Assembly (NCBI RefSeq): GCF_008831285.2
Contig: NC_045142.1
Location: 15,565,354 to 15,629,353, forward strand
Length of the DNA: 64,000 nucleotides
From: Nymphaea colorata
Lineage: Eukaryota > Streptophyta > Magnoliopsida > Nymphaeales > Nymphaeaceae
Reading direction: 5' to 3'
Numbering within the stretch: position 1 is the first letter of the stretch; each line of letters opens with the position of its first letter. Position numbers and translations under genes: made by a program. The notes beneath the pieces were generated by a model, which had not been told where the DNA came from, ran no database searches, and was given only the letters and a program-made list of their open reading frames with translations. Of this stretch, positions 42,156-54,300 are shown in pieces.

Positions 42156-42560
42156 GGTGCCTATAAAACCAGACCCTTGCTAACCAGCAAGAGGAACCCT
42201 TTTACCAGCCAGCAAATACCTCACTCTAGCTGAAACAGCCGCCAAGGAGGAGTCGTCCAGCTCTAGGCGTGATCTCCTCCAGCCAATTTCTCCTGTCACG
42301 TCCCACCAAGGTAATCTGGTCCAGGCGTCCTCAAGCCAGTCCAGGCATCACTTGCTTGACATCTACCTGCTCTCTGCCTTCAAGTCAAGTCCAGCAGCGG
42401 CTCTTGCTTGATTCAAATCGCGGTTCGAGTAAAGTGACTTAGAAGATTTCAAGTCGAACCCGAGCTAAGCCCAGCGTCCCCTGTTCTGTACCATGTTCTA
42501 GGCACAACTCCAGCTCGTGTTCGCCTCAATCCCCCCATCGACTCAGGTCAGTCTTCTCCT
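42156..42560 (+). promoter_or_regulatory. Orphan TATA box and leader-like segment
   Basis: cctataaaaccagaccc near 42160 is followed by a GC-richer leader-like stretch containing a gtaatc donor-like site. No coding region follows in phase, so it may be an LTR promoter or a dead gene start. Confidence 0.25.
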
Positions 42561-43942
42561 CACCCTACATATTATTTCAATCGATTGAAATGCATGGCTG
42601 ATCGCTCAACAAGAAAGTAAGGAGTTGGTCTTGCCAAGCAGCCGTTGAGAGGCTGGCTGCCAGCATGACTAGACCACCTTCACCATGGCGTGACTCGCAG
42701 CAGTCATGGTGAGGTTGTCACCATCCTCTATCAAGCGGAAGTCAGGGTTCAAGCACACTTCGCCCTTGGCTCACCAAAGCCCAAGTCAATGGCCATATTT
42801 CTGCTATTTTGCAATAATCAGCTAGGCGGACCACTAGCTTGCCAAATTTCTGCGCGCTTGACGCCACAAACCAGACCCTAACCTGCCTATCTAATTTCTG
42901 CGGTCAGCTTATAGTGATCTAATCTTAGTCTCACCATGCCATGAGTTGGTGATTTGGTTGAGCTGGCTTCAAAATCGGCTAGGAATGGCCACACCCACAC
43001 GTCACTTGGCCATTCTCATTTCATGCCTTGCAGAAATTTTACTTGACTCATGCACTTCGAAAAAGTCAAGATATTCCCAACCAAAGCTGATTCGATTCAT
43101 CCAAATCGATAGCTTCATTCCCTGACCTAAAAACAAGATCCTTGGTGCATTTCTCTTTTATTCTAGTCAATAAAATGTTATGGCATTACGTTTGATGCTA
43201 ATACCTCACGTAAATGGTGGATGAATCTGGCCAACGCGTGCGGAGTGGGAAGGAATTTTCTCAATTTAAAAGCTGGGAATGATGTCCACTGGGTCACCAT
43301 GAAAGAAATGTACATGTTAAAAGCATATGTGCATGCATTCCTGCAATTCTCACAACCTATCTAAACCAAATCGCTGTTTTGAAAACCAGAAAATAATGTT
43401 TTGAAAAAAAATGATCTCATTAACAAAAATCTGATTTTCAAAAGGTCCTGTTTGTACACAATCGTGAAGAAAAGAATACCACGCATAGGAGAAAAGATGC
43501 GTCATTCGTCTATGTGTTGAATGGCTTGAATGATGTATGCCACGAGAGAAAGTTGAGTGTAAGTATGTATGGTTTTCCTACTCCTTAAATGAGCAACGAA
43601 TCAGACTCCATGATCTCATCAAATCGATTCCACCAAGAACTGGATCCACTCAAGCTATGATTGTAGGAACGATCAATCCTTGTATGAATGGGCGGGTTCC
43701 TTTGGTTTAAAATTTATTTTTCAAGCAAAACCCAAATTTTGTTGCTTTGCGCAGGATGTTCCCTGTGTCCGCACCGCCGGAAGGAGGTGTGCGAACAATC
43801 TTGTTTTGATGCAAAACTCAAAACCAAATCCATTATCTAAGTTGATTTCAACTTCAATTTCAAACATTCTATAGTTTTAGGATCCAGACTTCATAAGTTC
43901 ACATTCTCAATTCATAGGATCCAACATCGAGATCCAGATCCA

Positions 43943-44440
43943 AAATTCATATCAAGTTTCAAATGTCTCAAAATAAGTTTTATCCCATGTCCTAGTCATA
44001 TGAGATCCAAAAACTGATTCCAAATCCAATTCTGTCTTATCTAATGATCCAAATTGAAATTCATCTAAGATAAAATCCAGTGCAAAATAATGAAGTATCA
44101 CTAAGTTTAAATTAAGACCTAGGTTTGGGAATCCATTATCCATGAGATTCAATTTAAAATCTAACATCACAGTTCAAGTTCATATTATCCAAATCTAAAT
44201 CCAAATTAATCATCTTCAAAGCCGTGGAGATCCAAATCCATATCAAAAGTATTGATGCAAAATTCCATGGCTTTGAGATCTAATATTCGAGAGATCCATA
44301 TTCTAATGTCAAGATGCAAGGTTCAAATTGAGTTCTAGGTTGTGGAGGTCCACATCCAAGATTCAAGATTTGTAGATCCAAAATCATTGTCCAAGCTCAT
44401 ACAATTCAGATCCAATGTTCTTTGTTCTTCAGGCCCTGAT
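43943..44440. repeat. 498-bp tandem duplication, copy 1
   Basis: Nearly identical to 44441-44949: two substitutions seen by eye, plus a 15-bp segment missing here between short ATC repeats (after gagatc). Confidence 0.93.
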
Positions 44441-44949
44441 AAATTCATATCAAGTTTCAAATGTCTCAAAATAAGTTTTATCCCATGTCCTAATCATATG
44501 AGATCCAAAAACTGATTCCAAATCCAATTCTGTCTTATCTAATGATCCAAATTGAAATTCATCTAAGATAAAATCCAGTGCAAAATAATGAAGTATCACT
44601 AAGTTTAAATTAAGACCTAGGTTTGGGAATCCATTATCCATGAGATTCAATTTAAAATCTAACATCACAGTTCAAGTTCATATTATCCAAATCTAAATCC
44701 AAATTAATCATCTTCAAAGCCGTGGAGATCCAAATCCATATCAAAAGTATTGATGCAAAATTCCATGGCTTTGAGATCTAATATTCGAGAGATCAAGGGT
44801 ACTAAAATCCATATTCTAATGTCAAGATGCAAGGTTCAAATTGAGTTCTAGGTTGTGGAGGTCCACATCCAAGATTCAAGATTTGTAGATCCAAAATCAT
44901 TGTCCAAACTCATACAATTCAGATCCAATGTTCTTTGTTCTTCAGGCCT
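44441..44949. repeat. 498-bp tandem duplication, copy 2
   Basis: Starts aaattcatatcaagtttcaa, as copy 1 does, and ends ttcttcaggcct. Has the extra 15 bp aagggtactaaaatc. A 72-aa minus-strand ORF repeats in both copies with one residue changed; I do not think it is a gene. Confidence 0.93.
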
Positions 44950-47900
44950 ATCAGGGCTTGGATCGGCCTAGTATAGGGACCATGTGGGATTAGGGTTCAC
45001 CTTGGGTTGTACTGAGTTAGGTTGAGCTAGGGTTTAAGTCTAGGATTTTACTGTCATAGGTTCTAAGGCCAGTCTTGGATAGGCCTTATAATTTGAGCTC
45101 AGTTTTAGGACTTAAACTAGGGTTTCATCTTGACCATGCATGAATCTAGGGTTTTAGATGAGCCTTTGAATTGAGAAATACTTTCAAAAACATTATTTAA
45201 ATGTGTGTGTTCATTAGGAATTAGAACAAATTAAGGCTTTCATGTGCCTAGACAACTGTCAAGGACATGTTACTAAGCATGTTTGACAAAATCCGTAGGT
45301 AAATGGTGTTGTGTGCATAGGGCTAGATCAAATCTTAGTGACTATGCATGCATGAGTCTAAATACTATACGGCAAAAGAGAAACTATATGTGTGCATGGA
45401 ACAAGGAGAAAATATAATTCAGAATTTAAGTACTAAAATGGAATAAAGAAGATAACGAAGAGGAAGCGTACCTGACCTCCATGCTTGGCCTATAGACATT
45501 AAAAGATGAATATATTGTATGAGCATAAAGCAAACTTGCCTAGGCGCAGGAATATAAAACAAAAGTAAACTATCCTAGAGCAGAAAGGAAAATTACACTA
45601 AACATACTAGGAAAGTGGAAAATTACCTGAGGCATACATACCGCTAATAAAACAAAAAGGAAAAGACAAAAAAAAAGTGAAGGAAAATACCTAACCCTGG
45701 ACAACCCCGACTGACCTGCACCATCTTCCTAAGCACGAGGTGGCCACACAGGCATTGAGCTTGGGAAAACTTGGTTTATTACTACCGTGACTTGAACCAA
45801 GAACTTAACTCAAACCTGGGAGGCTGGGACCTTAAAACTTTGCTTTTCATTAGACCTTGAAAACTATCAGTAGAGAGGGGCCAACCCCTTTTTATAGTAC
45901 TCTAGTGGCGGTCGACCCCTCCAAGACTTGATATATGGGACTAAAGGTTGGTGCTCAGAAATTGCCACTCACATCAAGCCATAGGTTAGAGAAACAAAGA
46001 TCATAAAATGTCATGTATTAAACCTAGGTTTGGATCATATTTTCAAGATTTCATGTTCCTTTCCCAGCAAAAATAAAAAAAGAAGCAAGAGATCGATCTT
46101 GGAGAGTTACTAAGAAGCTCTGGATGAAAAAACTCATACAACCTGTAAGGAGACAGAGAAAATGAGAACATGTGGTGCAGATACCTTACTGTATGAAGTA
46201 TGTCATTCACATGTGGCACCAAAATGAGAGGTGTCCAGGTTTAATGAACTTGGATCACAGATCTGCATCATCACCAGAGAGATCTAGGGTGAGATATGAA
46301 TCAAAAGAAAGTTCTAAAAAATGGATCCCAGATTCAATAGACGATTTGGATCAAAGACTCAGATCAAAGGTTCAAATTCAAACAAAGTACATATCATAAA
46401 TCTATAATTGAGATTAGAAGATCTGGATTTTAGTTTTTGAGGTCTAAATATGATGCAGTTACATGTATGCATCGTATATCATAGGTTTATGCAGAAAATA
46501 GGATGCATGAAATGAAATAACAAGACACAAGTGTCTTACGTGAGGCGCAAAAGTGGATTTTTTTTTTACTAAATACAAGATTCTCAGGATTTGAACTTAT
46601 GAATATAGAATCAAGTTCAATACAAACACACATCCATCTAAAATTCAATTTGGAACTCATTATTTAAGTTCAAATCAGTTCAAAAAGAAGTGAATTTAAA
46701 GTCCTGATCAAAGTAGTTCAATTTGCCAAGGAACTGAAATAAACTAAACTTGAAGTGAAGGAACTGAAATCCAACTAAACGAAAATAGAGTTGAATCATG
46801 GCAGGTCTACCTCTAGTCCGAACTGGGTTCACTCCAGTTCAGTGGACTTTATTTTCAGTTTGAGCTGGAGATTTGCATTAGAAGTTAGTTAGAAATAAAT
46901 TTTTGAATCTAAACTTGAAGAGAAGTAGATCTAACAGTAACGCACTTGATCCTAGCTCGACTTGAGCTGACGTGACTTGGTCAAGGCTAGGTGCAGCTCG
47001 AGTCTATTTTAGGCAGGAGAGGGATAATTCAATGAATTGCATGTTCTAAGCCAGAGCTGATATTCTGGTTTAGGTTGAGCTGGGTCCAAGTTGATCCTAG
47101 TAGGATCAGCTCATTTTGGCCAAGTTCTACGTTCAGCACGTTAGGAGATCTAAATTTAGCAGGTGATGCTTGGTGAGTGTACCTGAATTGGGTGGCAAGG
47201 CGGGTGAGCTAACCCTAACCATTCATGGGGTCTTGTGGAGCTAGAGTTGTTCTATCTAGACTTGTTTTAGGCAATTCTCAGGGTTCTAAGGTTTCTCTAG
47301 AGTTTAAGGGTGAAAGAGGTCATTGGGCCACCTGGTGGGATCTACGGGTCCTGGTTTGAAGGCCCCTGCCGGCTCTTGAGACTTTGAGACTACCCTTCAC
47401 TTATCATTAAAAACAAGAACTCCCCAATGACACCAAAAAAGAAGAAGACAAAAATACCCTCACAATCACGTTATATGGGTCAAAACATGAGAGTGCTTAA
47501 ACACCCAAGTCGCTCCCTTCATTTGATGTGTGGACCTGTTTATATAGACTGCCTTGTGCATGATTTTTGGTGCAATTAAATGCATAATGGCCATAACTAT
47601 CTGCTAGAAATGGAAAATAGAAATTATCAAAATGTCTATTCCTTTTTAAAAAATGGAAAAAATTCCTTCCCACCCAACCCTAAAAAAATTATATTTGACA
47701 CGTATGTGGGGAGTAGGTTGGTACATGCAACTTGCAAGCCCTACCAGAGGATGATTCATCCAAAGCTCCATTTCCTTAGATAAATGAAGGGTTTCACGTT
47801 TCCGAATCACTCTCTCTGTTTTTTTTTTCTTTTTTTTCTTTCACCAAGTGATGGGTAGTGCAACTAGTCGCACTGTGTCGTGTGTATTAATCACTTCCCC

Positions 47901-48131
47901 GGTTTGATTGTGAAAGATATTATCCTAATATCATATTAAGGATTGAGAGTTGCCCTTGTTAAAATGGTTGTGCACCATTGAAACTTTTTTGGTTCTTTAT
48001 ACAAATGGCATATTTCATCAAGCTTTATCAGCTTAATCTAGAACGATGCTTCCGTTTTCACGTATATGAGATGAACATTAAAAATTTAAGTTCATTGACT
48101 AAATAAAATAAAGTCCATAACAAAATAATTA
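44950..48131. other. Intergenic DNA, nothing recognised
   Basis: Repeat-derived looking DNA with tctagggtttt and aattcaagttcaa words. No domain or RNA gene before the tRNA. Confidence 0.35.
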
Positions 48132-48148
48132 GCTGGAATAGCTCAGTT

Positions 48149-48181
<33 letters not shown>

Positions 48182-48205
48182 GAGGTTCAAGCCCTCCTTC
48201 TAGCG
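48132..48205 (+). tRNA. tRNA-Asn (GUU), nuclear type
   Basis: 74 nt. Acceptor GCTGGAA pairs with TTCTAGC (one G-T), D arm gctc/gagc, anticodon stem tgtgg/ccaca with loop CTGTTAA (anticodon GTT), T arm ggagg/cctcc around TTCAAGC, discriminator G. Internal A and B boxes intact, no intron. The first run of four T downstream is about 48 nt away, farther than usual. Differs from the plastid trnN sequence, so not a plastid insertion. Confidence 0.95.
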
Positions 48206-48454
48206 GAAGCCATGTGCCAAGACTGCATAGCTCTGTGGATTAGTCAGTTTGATTTTGGCTCAAAAGAACAAAGTATTATGTCAACGATGAAAAAAGACCT
48301 TTCCGAAATTTAAGCGATGAACACATCCTTGTGAACACCCAAACATTAAACTTAATGGTCGAATCGAGCACCACGCTTCTACTGCATTATTTTAGGGAGT
48401 TGACATTTTTGTTAAGGTGGCCTTTAGGATTTGTACGCATCCACAACCTTATTC

Positions 48455-49600
48455 CTAAAGACACGCCATGACTAAGTTTATTTTCATTTCCATCTTCAAT
48501 ACACACAAAATAGTATACAATTGTTTTATATAAGTATGTAATTTTCTGAAATATGAAAGATAACGAAGCTCCTCAAATTTAATTAACAAGGAATGTTCAC
48601 TTTTACTGAGGAGGTATTTATCCAAGTCCTCAATATGACTTGGTGCTCCTTCATGTGGTTGACTTATGTGTTGCTGTTGTTGCAATTGCTTTCCTTTGTT
48701 CAGGTAGTCGACAGGTAGGACACTCCACCCTTCCAGGTCTGGTGAATAGTCTTGGTTTATATTTTTGTGAAGAAGGGAACACTTTTTCATGAAGATGACT
48801 GGCTTCATACCTTTGTTTTGGGATGAATCGTTATTGTCTTGTTTTTTCCTTTTGCTGCATTCCTGCATGCAAATCAATTCTTGATCCATACACAGACCAA
48901 TTTTAATCACCTCATTCAAGTTTGTTGCTTTACTTCCTATCACTATAATTCACAGTTCACGACAGATCATAAGACAAATTATTTGCTTTATCCAAATTAG
49001 TGGGCTAGGTACACAGACAATATCCTTCAGAGGTGTTAGAATCTCAAAATACAATCCTATAGACTTCCTCCATTCTAGGCTAGATTAAGGAACTCCTGCA
49101 TTTTTTTCTTCCTTACCTGTTTAGCGATGTAAGTAGCCACAAAAAACTCCTCCCAAGTAACCATGAAACCTACAAATTGCATCTCCTTAAGTGTACTCCA
49201 CCAATTCTTTGCATCCCCAACTGGTATATATGGCCAAATTGGTTTTCTGGTTGTCAAGCATGTCAGACATCAGAAAGGCTTTCTCAATCCTCTTCAACCA
49301 TTCTTTAGCCTTGTCATCCCCACCTTGACCATGAAATTGGATGGGTCATACTCATAAAATGTTTATACTATGTGTGTGGTATTGGTGGTGCTGATGGTGG
49401 AGGCGTTGTGGTCTGGGCTGGGGTAGTTTGTGGAGCATTGTTCTATACTGACCCAATAAGTGTATGCAAGGCATTCGAGAAAATAGCAGGGTCATATGAG
49501 TTGTCAGTCTTATCTGCCCTCTCTCACTCGAATGGCACTTGTCTTTGCTGACTCCTCCTTAGTTCCTTAACAAGTGCAACGTGTCATGTCTACTACGTCA
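48455..49600 (-). pseudogene. Ty3/gypsy gag relic
   Basis: Minus-strand pieces GDAKNWWSTLKEMQFVGF..WEEFF (about 49257-49110) and IGSKATNLNEVIKIGLCMDQ (from 48940) follow the order of the plant retrotransposon Gag domain. Stops and frame changes intervene. The matching minus-strand PBS TGGTATTAGAGC is at 49775-49786. Confidence 0.75.
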
Positions 49601-49774
49601 GTTCCATTTCTATAATTATATATCCACATCTACATCAGTTTTCTCCCACACAACTAAACATCAATAATAGTTAAACACATCTATAAATGTAAGAAATCTC
49701 CAATAAATCAACTTATTATCAAAGTGAAAGACATGCTTGCATGATTAGGACTGATCCATTGTAGAGTAAGAGTT

Positions 49775-50060
49775 GCTCTAATACCAAAGGGTGAGTTGGA
49801 TTCCACCAAACTGGAGCCTGAACCCAATATGGGAGTGGGCTAGAGTGGTATTAGAGGTGGTTCAACATGTGCCCCAAGAATCCTACACATGTGAATCTGT
49901 GTGTCTTAAGGGGGTGGATTGTAGTGCCTCACTAGGAGAAGTTTACATACTTATTAATGCAGTTGTTAAGTATTTAGTGTTCTAGGTTTCTAGCCTTTTG
50001 GAGCTAAACCAAAGCTGCTAGGAGTGGGTTGGTATCCACCACACCAGAAGCCTTACAATG
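49775..50060 (+). mobile_element. Compact LTR debris with facing PBS sites
   Basis: Minus-strand PBS at 49775-49786. Plus-strand PBS-like TGGTATTAGAGGTGG at 49846-49860. PPT-like aagggggtgga at 49908-49918, then an LTR start TGTAGTGCCT at 49920. Segments gtgagttggattccacc (49791) and gtgggttggtatccacc (50023) are related, as LTR 3' parts would be. PBS to PPT is only about 60 bp. Confidence 0.45.
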
Positions 50061-50914
50061 TTATCAAAATGATCCTCATGTGCAAAATCTAGTTCATTAT
50101 AGTGACTTTTGTAGATTGTAACACTTTTTCTCACATGTATCAAAGTAATTGTTGGCATGTTCTTGCATGCAAAAATATATGAGAACATTTTCATCCTCAA
50201 CCACAACTATGTCACCAGTCTTTTGTGTCCTCATTGCAAATCTTTGCAGCTGCATTTAACAAACCATAATTAACCTAAACATGATATGTTGTCATAGTAT
50301 CAAAATTTCAATGTACATTAATTGATATACAAAAATGTCAAACTGAGTTACACATGACGTCTAAATTAATTATACTATGTTTAGATATGGTGTTCAAGTA
50401 CAATATGACAGCGAGTTACAAATGCACTGAGATGTGGGTGCAAGAACTTGTTGTGTCTTTTGTTGACCACTGTTGTGACCTATCAACATTTGTTCCACTT
50501 AATTTTTTATTCATAACATTGGAATTCACTTTTCACCATTCAAATTTCCTATATTATTGAATCAAAATAAAATAAAATTGCATGCACTAGATTGTAACAT
50601 AATAAGAACCCGTTGTCATGCATAAGGTCAATACATTACATACTTTCTCATTTTTATTTATAGGAAGATGTACAAGTCATCAAGTATAAAGCTCAAGAGA
50701 TTGGACTTCTAATCACTTTCATTTCCCTACTAGTTAGATGCTTCCTTTATTGGACCAGTTTGGGTGAAATGAAAAAGTAATTCCATTTAGCAAATACCTG
50801 TCCAAATAAAAATGAAAGAAGATTTCCTAAAACAAGTGGCGCAAGTGCGAAAGTTGGTGAGAACTTGTGCAGAACGTACATTTTGTTAAGAAAATTTAAC
50901 AATGGCGTTTTTTA
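50061..50914. other. AT-rich DNA, nothing recognised
   Basis: No coding similarity or repeat termini seen. Confidence 0.35.
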
Positions 50915-51317
50915 TGTCACAGGCTGACAACTTCAGTCTGTGCAGCATGACAAGCACCTTATGTCGTCAACCTTAAGACAATCGAAAGGGGCGAAGAGAT
51001 CATTTGAAAAGCAAAGTGCATAAAGAACAGAAAGTGTGAATAAAGAATCATGATGTATTTCTCTTAGAAAGTTTGTATTTCGCGAGGGCGGTAAGAAAGG
51101 AGAATAATCTCAAATTGCTTATATGGGATTGGCTGAAGCCGCTTACAAGATTCCTGCCGACCAACCAAAAGAAAGAATCTCATTACGTACACTTGGGACC
51201 AGATTGGAGGGTACTTCATTGCAGGTGAACACTCAAGAATAAACCAAAGACTCAACATAAACAAATAAAGTACATAACAAAGTAAATGACTATACAGACT
51301 TTAGATATAGGGGAACA
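50915..51317 (-). repeat. Gypsy C 3' LTR
   Basis: On the plus strand runs tgtcacaggctgacaa to ggggaaca. Partner of 56042-56446. Confidence 0.88.
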
Positions 51318-51330
51318 GACTCCCCCCTTC

Positions 51331-54300
51331 AAATCATGTGCCGTCCTCAACACCAGTAGCTTCGTAGTAAGCTCTGACCTCCAATGAGTAGCGCTGCTTG
51401 ATACGGAATGCATACTCCTAGGTTGGGTTATGCTCTTCTATCCACTTCAAATGGTACTTCTTCGACTCGCCTAGATAGTTTGTTTTGTGTCGAAGAATCT
51501 GCTCCATCTACCAGTCTGCTTCTTGCTTGATTGGTAGGGCTCGCTGCATGATCGGGTCTCATTCTGGGATGTTCCTATCAGGGTCTTCATCATCAAAATA
51601 GAAGGGTTTCAGGTTACAAACGTGGAACACTGAATCACCTTGAAGTTTGTCGGTAGGTCTAGCTTGTACGCTAACTTTTCGATCCTCGTTAGTACTGTAA
51701 AAGGTCCTTCATACTTGCAGATTAACACCCGCAAATATGAGGGAAGGTAGCCATGTGGTCAGGGTAAATCTTCAAGAGGATTTGGTCTCCCACTTGGAAT
51801 TTCATATGCCTTCGAGTCTGATCTATAAATTTCTTTATCTTTTTGGTGGCCTTGTACAAGAACGCTTTGGCCAATTCCGTTTGTTCCTGCCAGTCGTGGA
51901 CAAACTGATAGGCAAAGGTAGACCATCCCTTCTCCTGAGCAGCAAGGGTGTGCGACATCAACAGTTGTTGCCTGATAGCTATTTCGAATGGACTACGCCC
52001 AGAAGACTTGTTCTTTTGTAAGTTATAGCAAAATTGAGCTACATCAAGCAATTTCACCCAAGTTTTTTGATTTGCACTGACACACTGACATAGTGTCAAA
52101 GATATTATTCTAATGAGCCACTGATGCGTTCAGTTTGACCGTCGGTTTGCGGGTGAAAACTTGTTGAGAACAACAAGTCTGAACCCTACAAGCAGAATAT
52201 TTTGCACCAAAACCTACCTATGAAGCGGCGTCATGATCACTTACAATGTTTTTCGGCGCTCCAGTGTTTCACTATGGGCTTCACAAACAACTCTGTCATT
52301 TTTTCCGTGAGACATTCCTTAGAGACTAAGATAAAGATGACATACTTCAAAAATCTATCCACAACCATAAGGATGAAGCTGAAACCATCAACTTTGAGCA
52401 AAATAACGACAAAGTCCATGGAGAGGCGTTCCCATGGTCATCTGGAATAGAAAGAGGCTCCAAGAAGCTGGTAGTCTTTCGGTTCGTCTCCTTGCCTTGT
52501 TGGCAAATTAAGCAAGTCTTCACATATGCATCAACATTATCTTGCATTTGTAGCTAGTAATAGCCACGTTCAAGGAGTGCCAATGTCCACTCCTGGCCCG
52601 GATGGCCTACCCACAACATGTTATGGCACTCCTTTAGCAACTCCCGCTGAAGGCTGCCCCACTTAGGCACAAACACATGTCCGCCCTTTGTTATCAAAAG
52701 TCTGTCACGTAGTCAAAATCCCCGCGTCTTTCCTGCCTTAGTTGCCATGACCAAATGCTTCGCCATAGAGTCCTGCTTCATGTCTTCTTGCTGCCTGAGA
52801 GGAGCACCTTCAAGCAGAGCTTCAGATGTCTCCATTCTAGTAGTTGCCAACTCTGCCTTCCGACTTAGCGCGTTGGCTACGACATTAGTCCTTCTTGCCT
52901 TGTACTCCAAGGCAAAGTCAAATTCCACAAATTCCTACCATCGGGCCTGCTTCGAGGTCAACTTCTTCTGGGTCTCGAAGTAGCTTGTGACTACATTATC
53001 TATTTTTACCACAAACTAAGCTCCCAACAAATAATGCTTCCATGTGCAAAGGCAGTGGATAATTATTGTCATTTCTTTTTCATGCACAAAGTAGCGTCGA
53101 TCCACGTCTTTAAGCTTCTTACTTTCATAGGCAATTGGGTGATCATCCTGTATCAACACTCCACCAATGGAAAAATCCGAAGCATCAGTGTGAACTTCAA
53201 ACTTTTTGGTGTGGTTGGGCACCCTGAGCACTGACTCATGCATCAGGGCCCTCTTTTATTGATCAAAGGCATCTCCTACAAGTTTTGCCCAAGCTCAAGT
53301 TTGGTTCTTCTTCAATAAATCAGTGAGGGACGTAACTATCAAATAGAACCCTCAATGAATCATCAATAGTAGTTTACCAAGCGAGAAAAGAATGCAACTC
53401 TTACACATTGGTTGGTGGTTTTCTGTCCTAAATAACTCTTACCTTTTTTGTGTTCATCCGCAGCTGACAATTTCCCACAATATGACCAATGAAGCTTATT
53501 TTTTGTTATCCAAATATGCACTTCTCACGCTTCACATAGAGTTCACTTTTCTTCAACACCTTGAACATTGTTCGCAGGTGTCCTACATGGTCTTTCATAG
53601 AGTTGCTGTACACTACAATATCAAGATAGACCACCACGAATTTGTCTAACTACAGGTATAATATCTTGTTCGTCAAAATTGAAAAGGTTTCAGGGGTATT
53701 CGTCAACCCGAATGACATTATCAAAAACTCATAGACATTATAGTGAGTGATGCAGGTTGTCTTCGGCTCATCATTGTCAATAATCCGAACATGCCAATAT
53801 CATGATCAAAGGTCCAACTTAGAAAATACTCATGCTCTATCAAGGTGATCGAAAAGATCTGCAATCAAAGGTAAATGATATTTGTTCTTTACTGTTATCT
53901 TGTTCAATGCCCTATAATCCACATACAATCTTTTGGAGCCATCAAGTTTTGCTTAAAACAACACCAGTGCACCAAAAGAAGCATTGGAGGGTCTGATTAT
54001 GCCTTCAACAAGCATCTCATCTAGTTGTTAGTGAAGTTCCTTCAATTCAATAGGGCTTATCCTACAAGGTGTCATCGCCAGGGGTTTGGCACTGAAAACG
54101 AGTTCTATGGCATGATCCACCTCATGCCAAGGTGGCAGTTGTCTAGGGAGTTCCATAGGCATTGTCCTAATCGAATTTCTCTAAGATAGGCGCAAGTGCC
54201 TGTGAGACCAAACCAGCGGAGTCATTAGGCACTTCCCTAATTGCCACCAAGTACATATCTTCATCATGCTTCAAACATTTCTTCAATTGTAGAGCAGACA

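Larger units (their letters stand above)
43850..46400. repeat. Degenerate GATCCAAATTC-rich tract
   Basis: Many loosely repeated 8-12 bp words such as gatccaaatcc, aattcaaat and agatccaaa, in no fixed period. It includes the 498-bp tandem duplication. Confidence 0.5.

Noticed and set aside
43952-44668. Duplicated 72-aa minus-strand ORF
   Set aside because: Present twice only because the DNA is tandemly duplicated; low-complexity, no domain, no promoter.
48132-48205. Plastid DNA insertion as source of the tRNA-Asn
   Set aside because: The acceptor and D arms are of the nuclear type and unlike plastid trnN; flanks show no plastid sequence.
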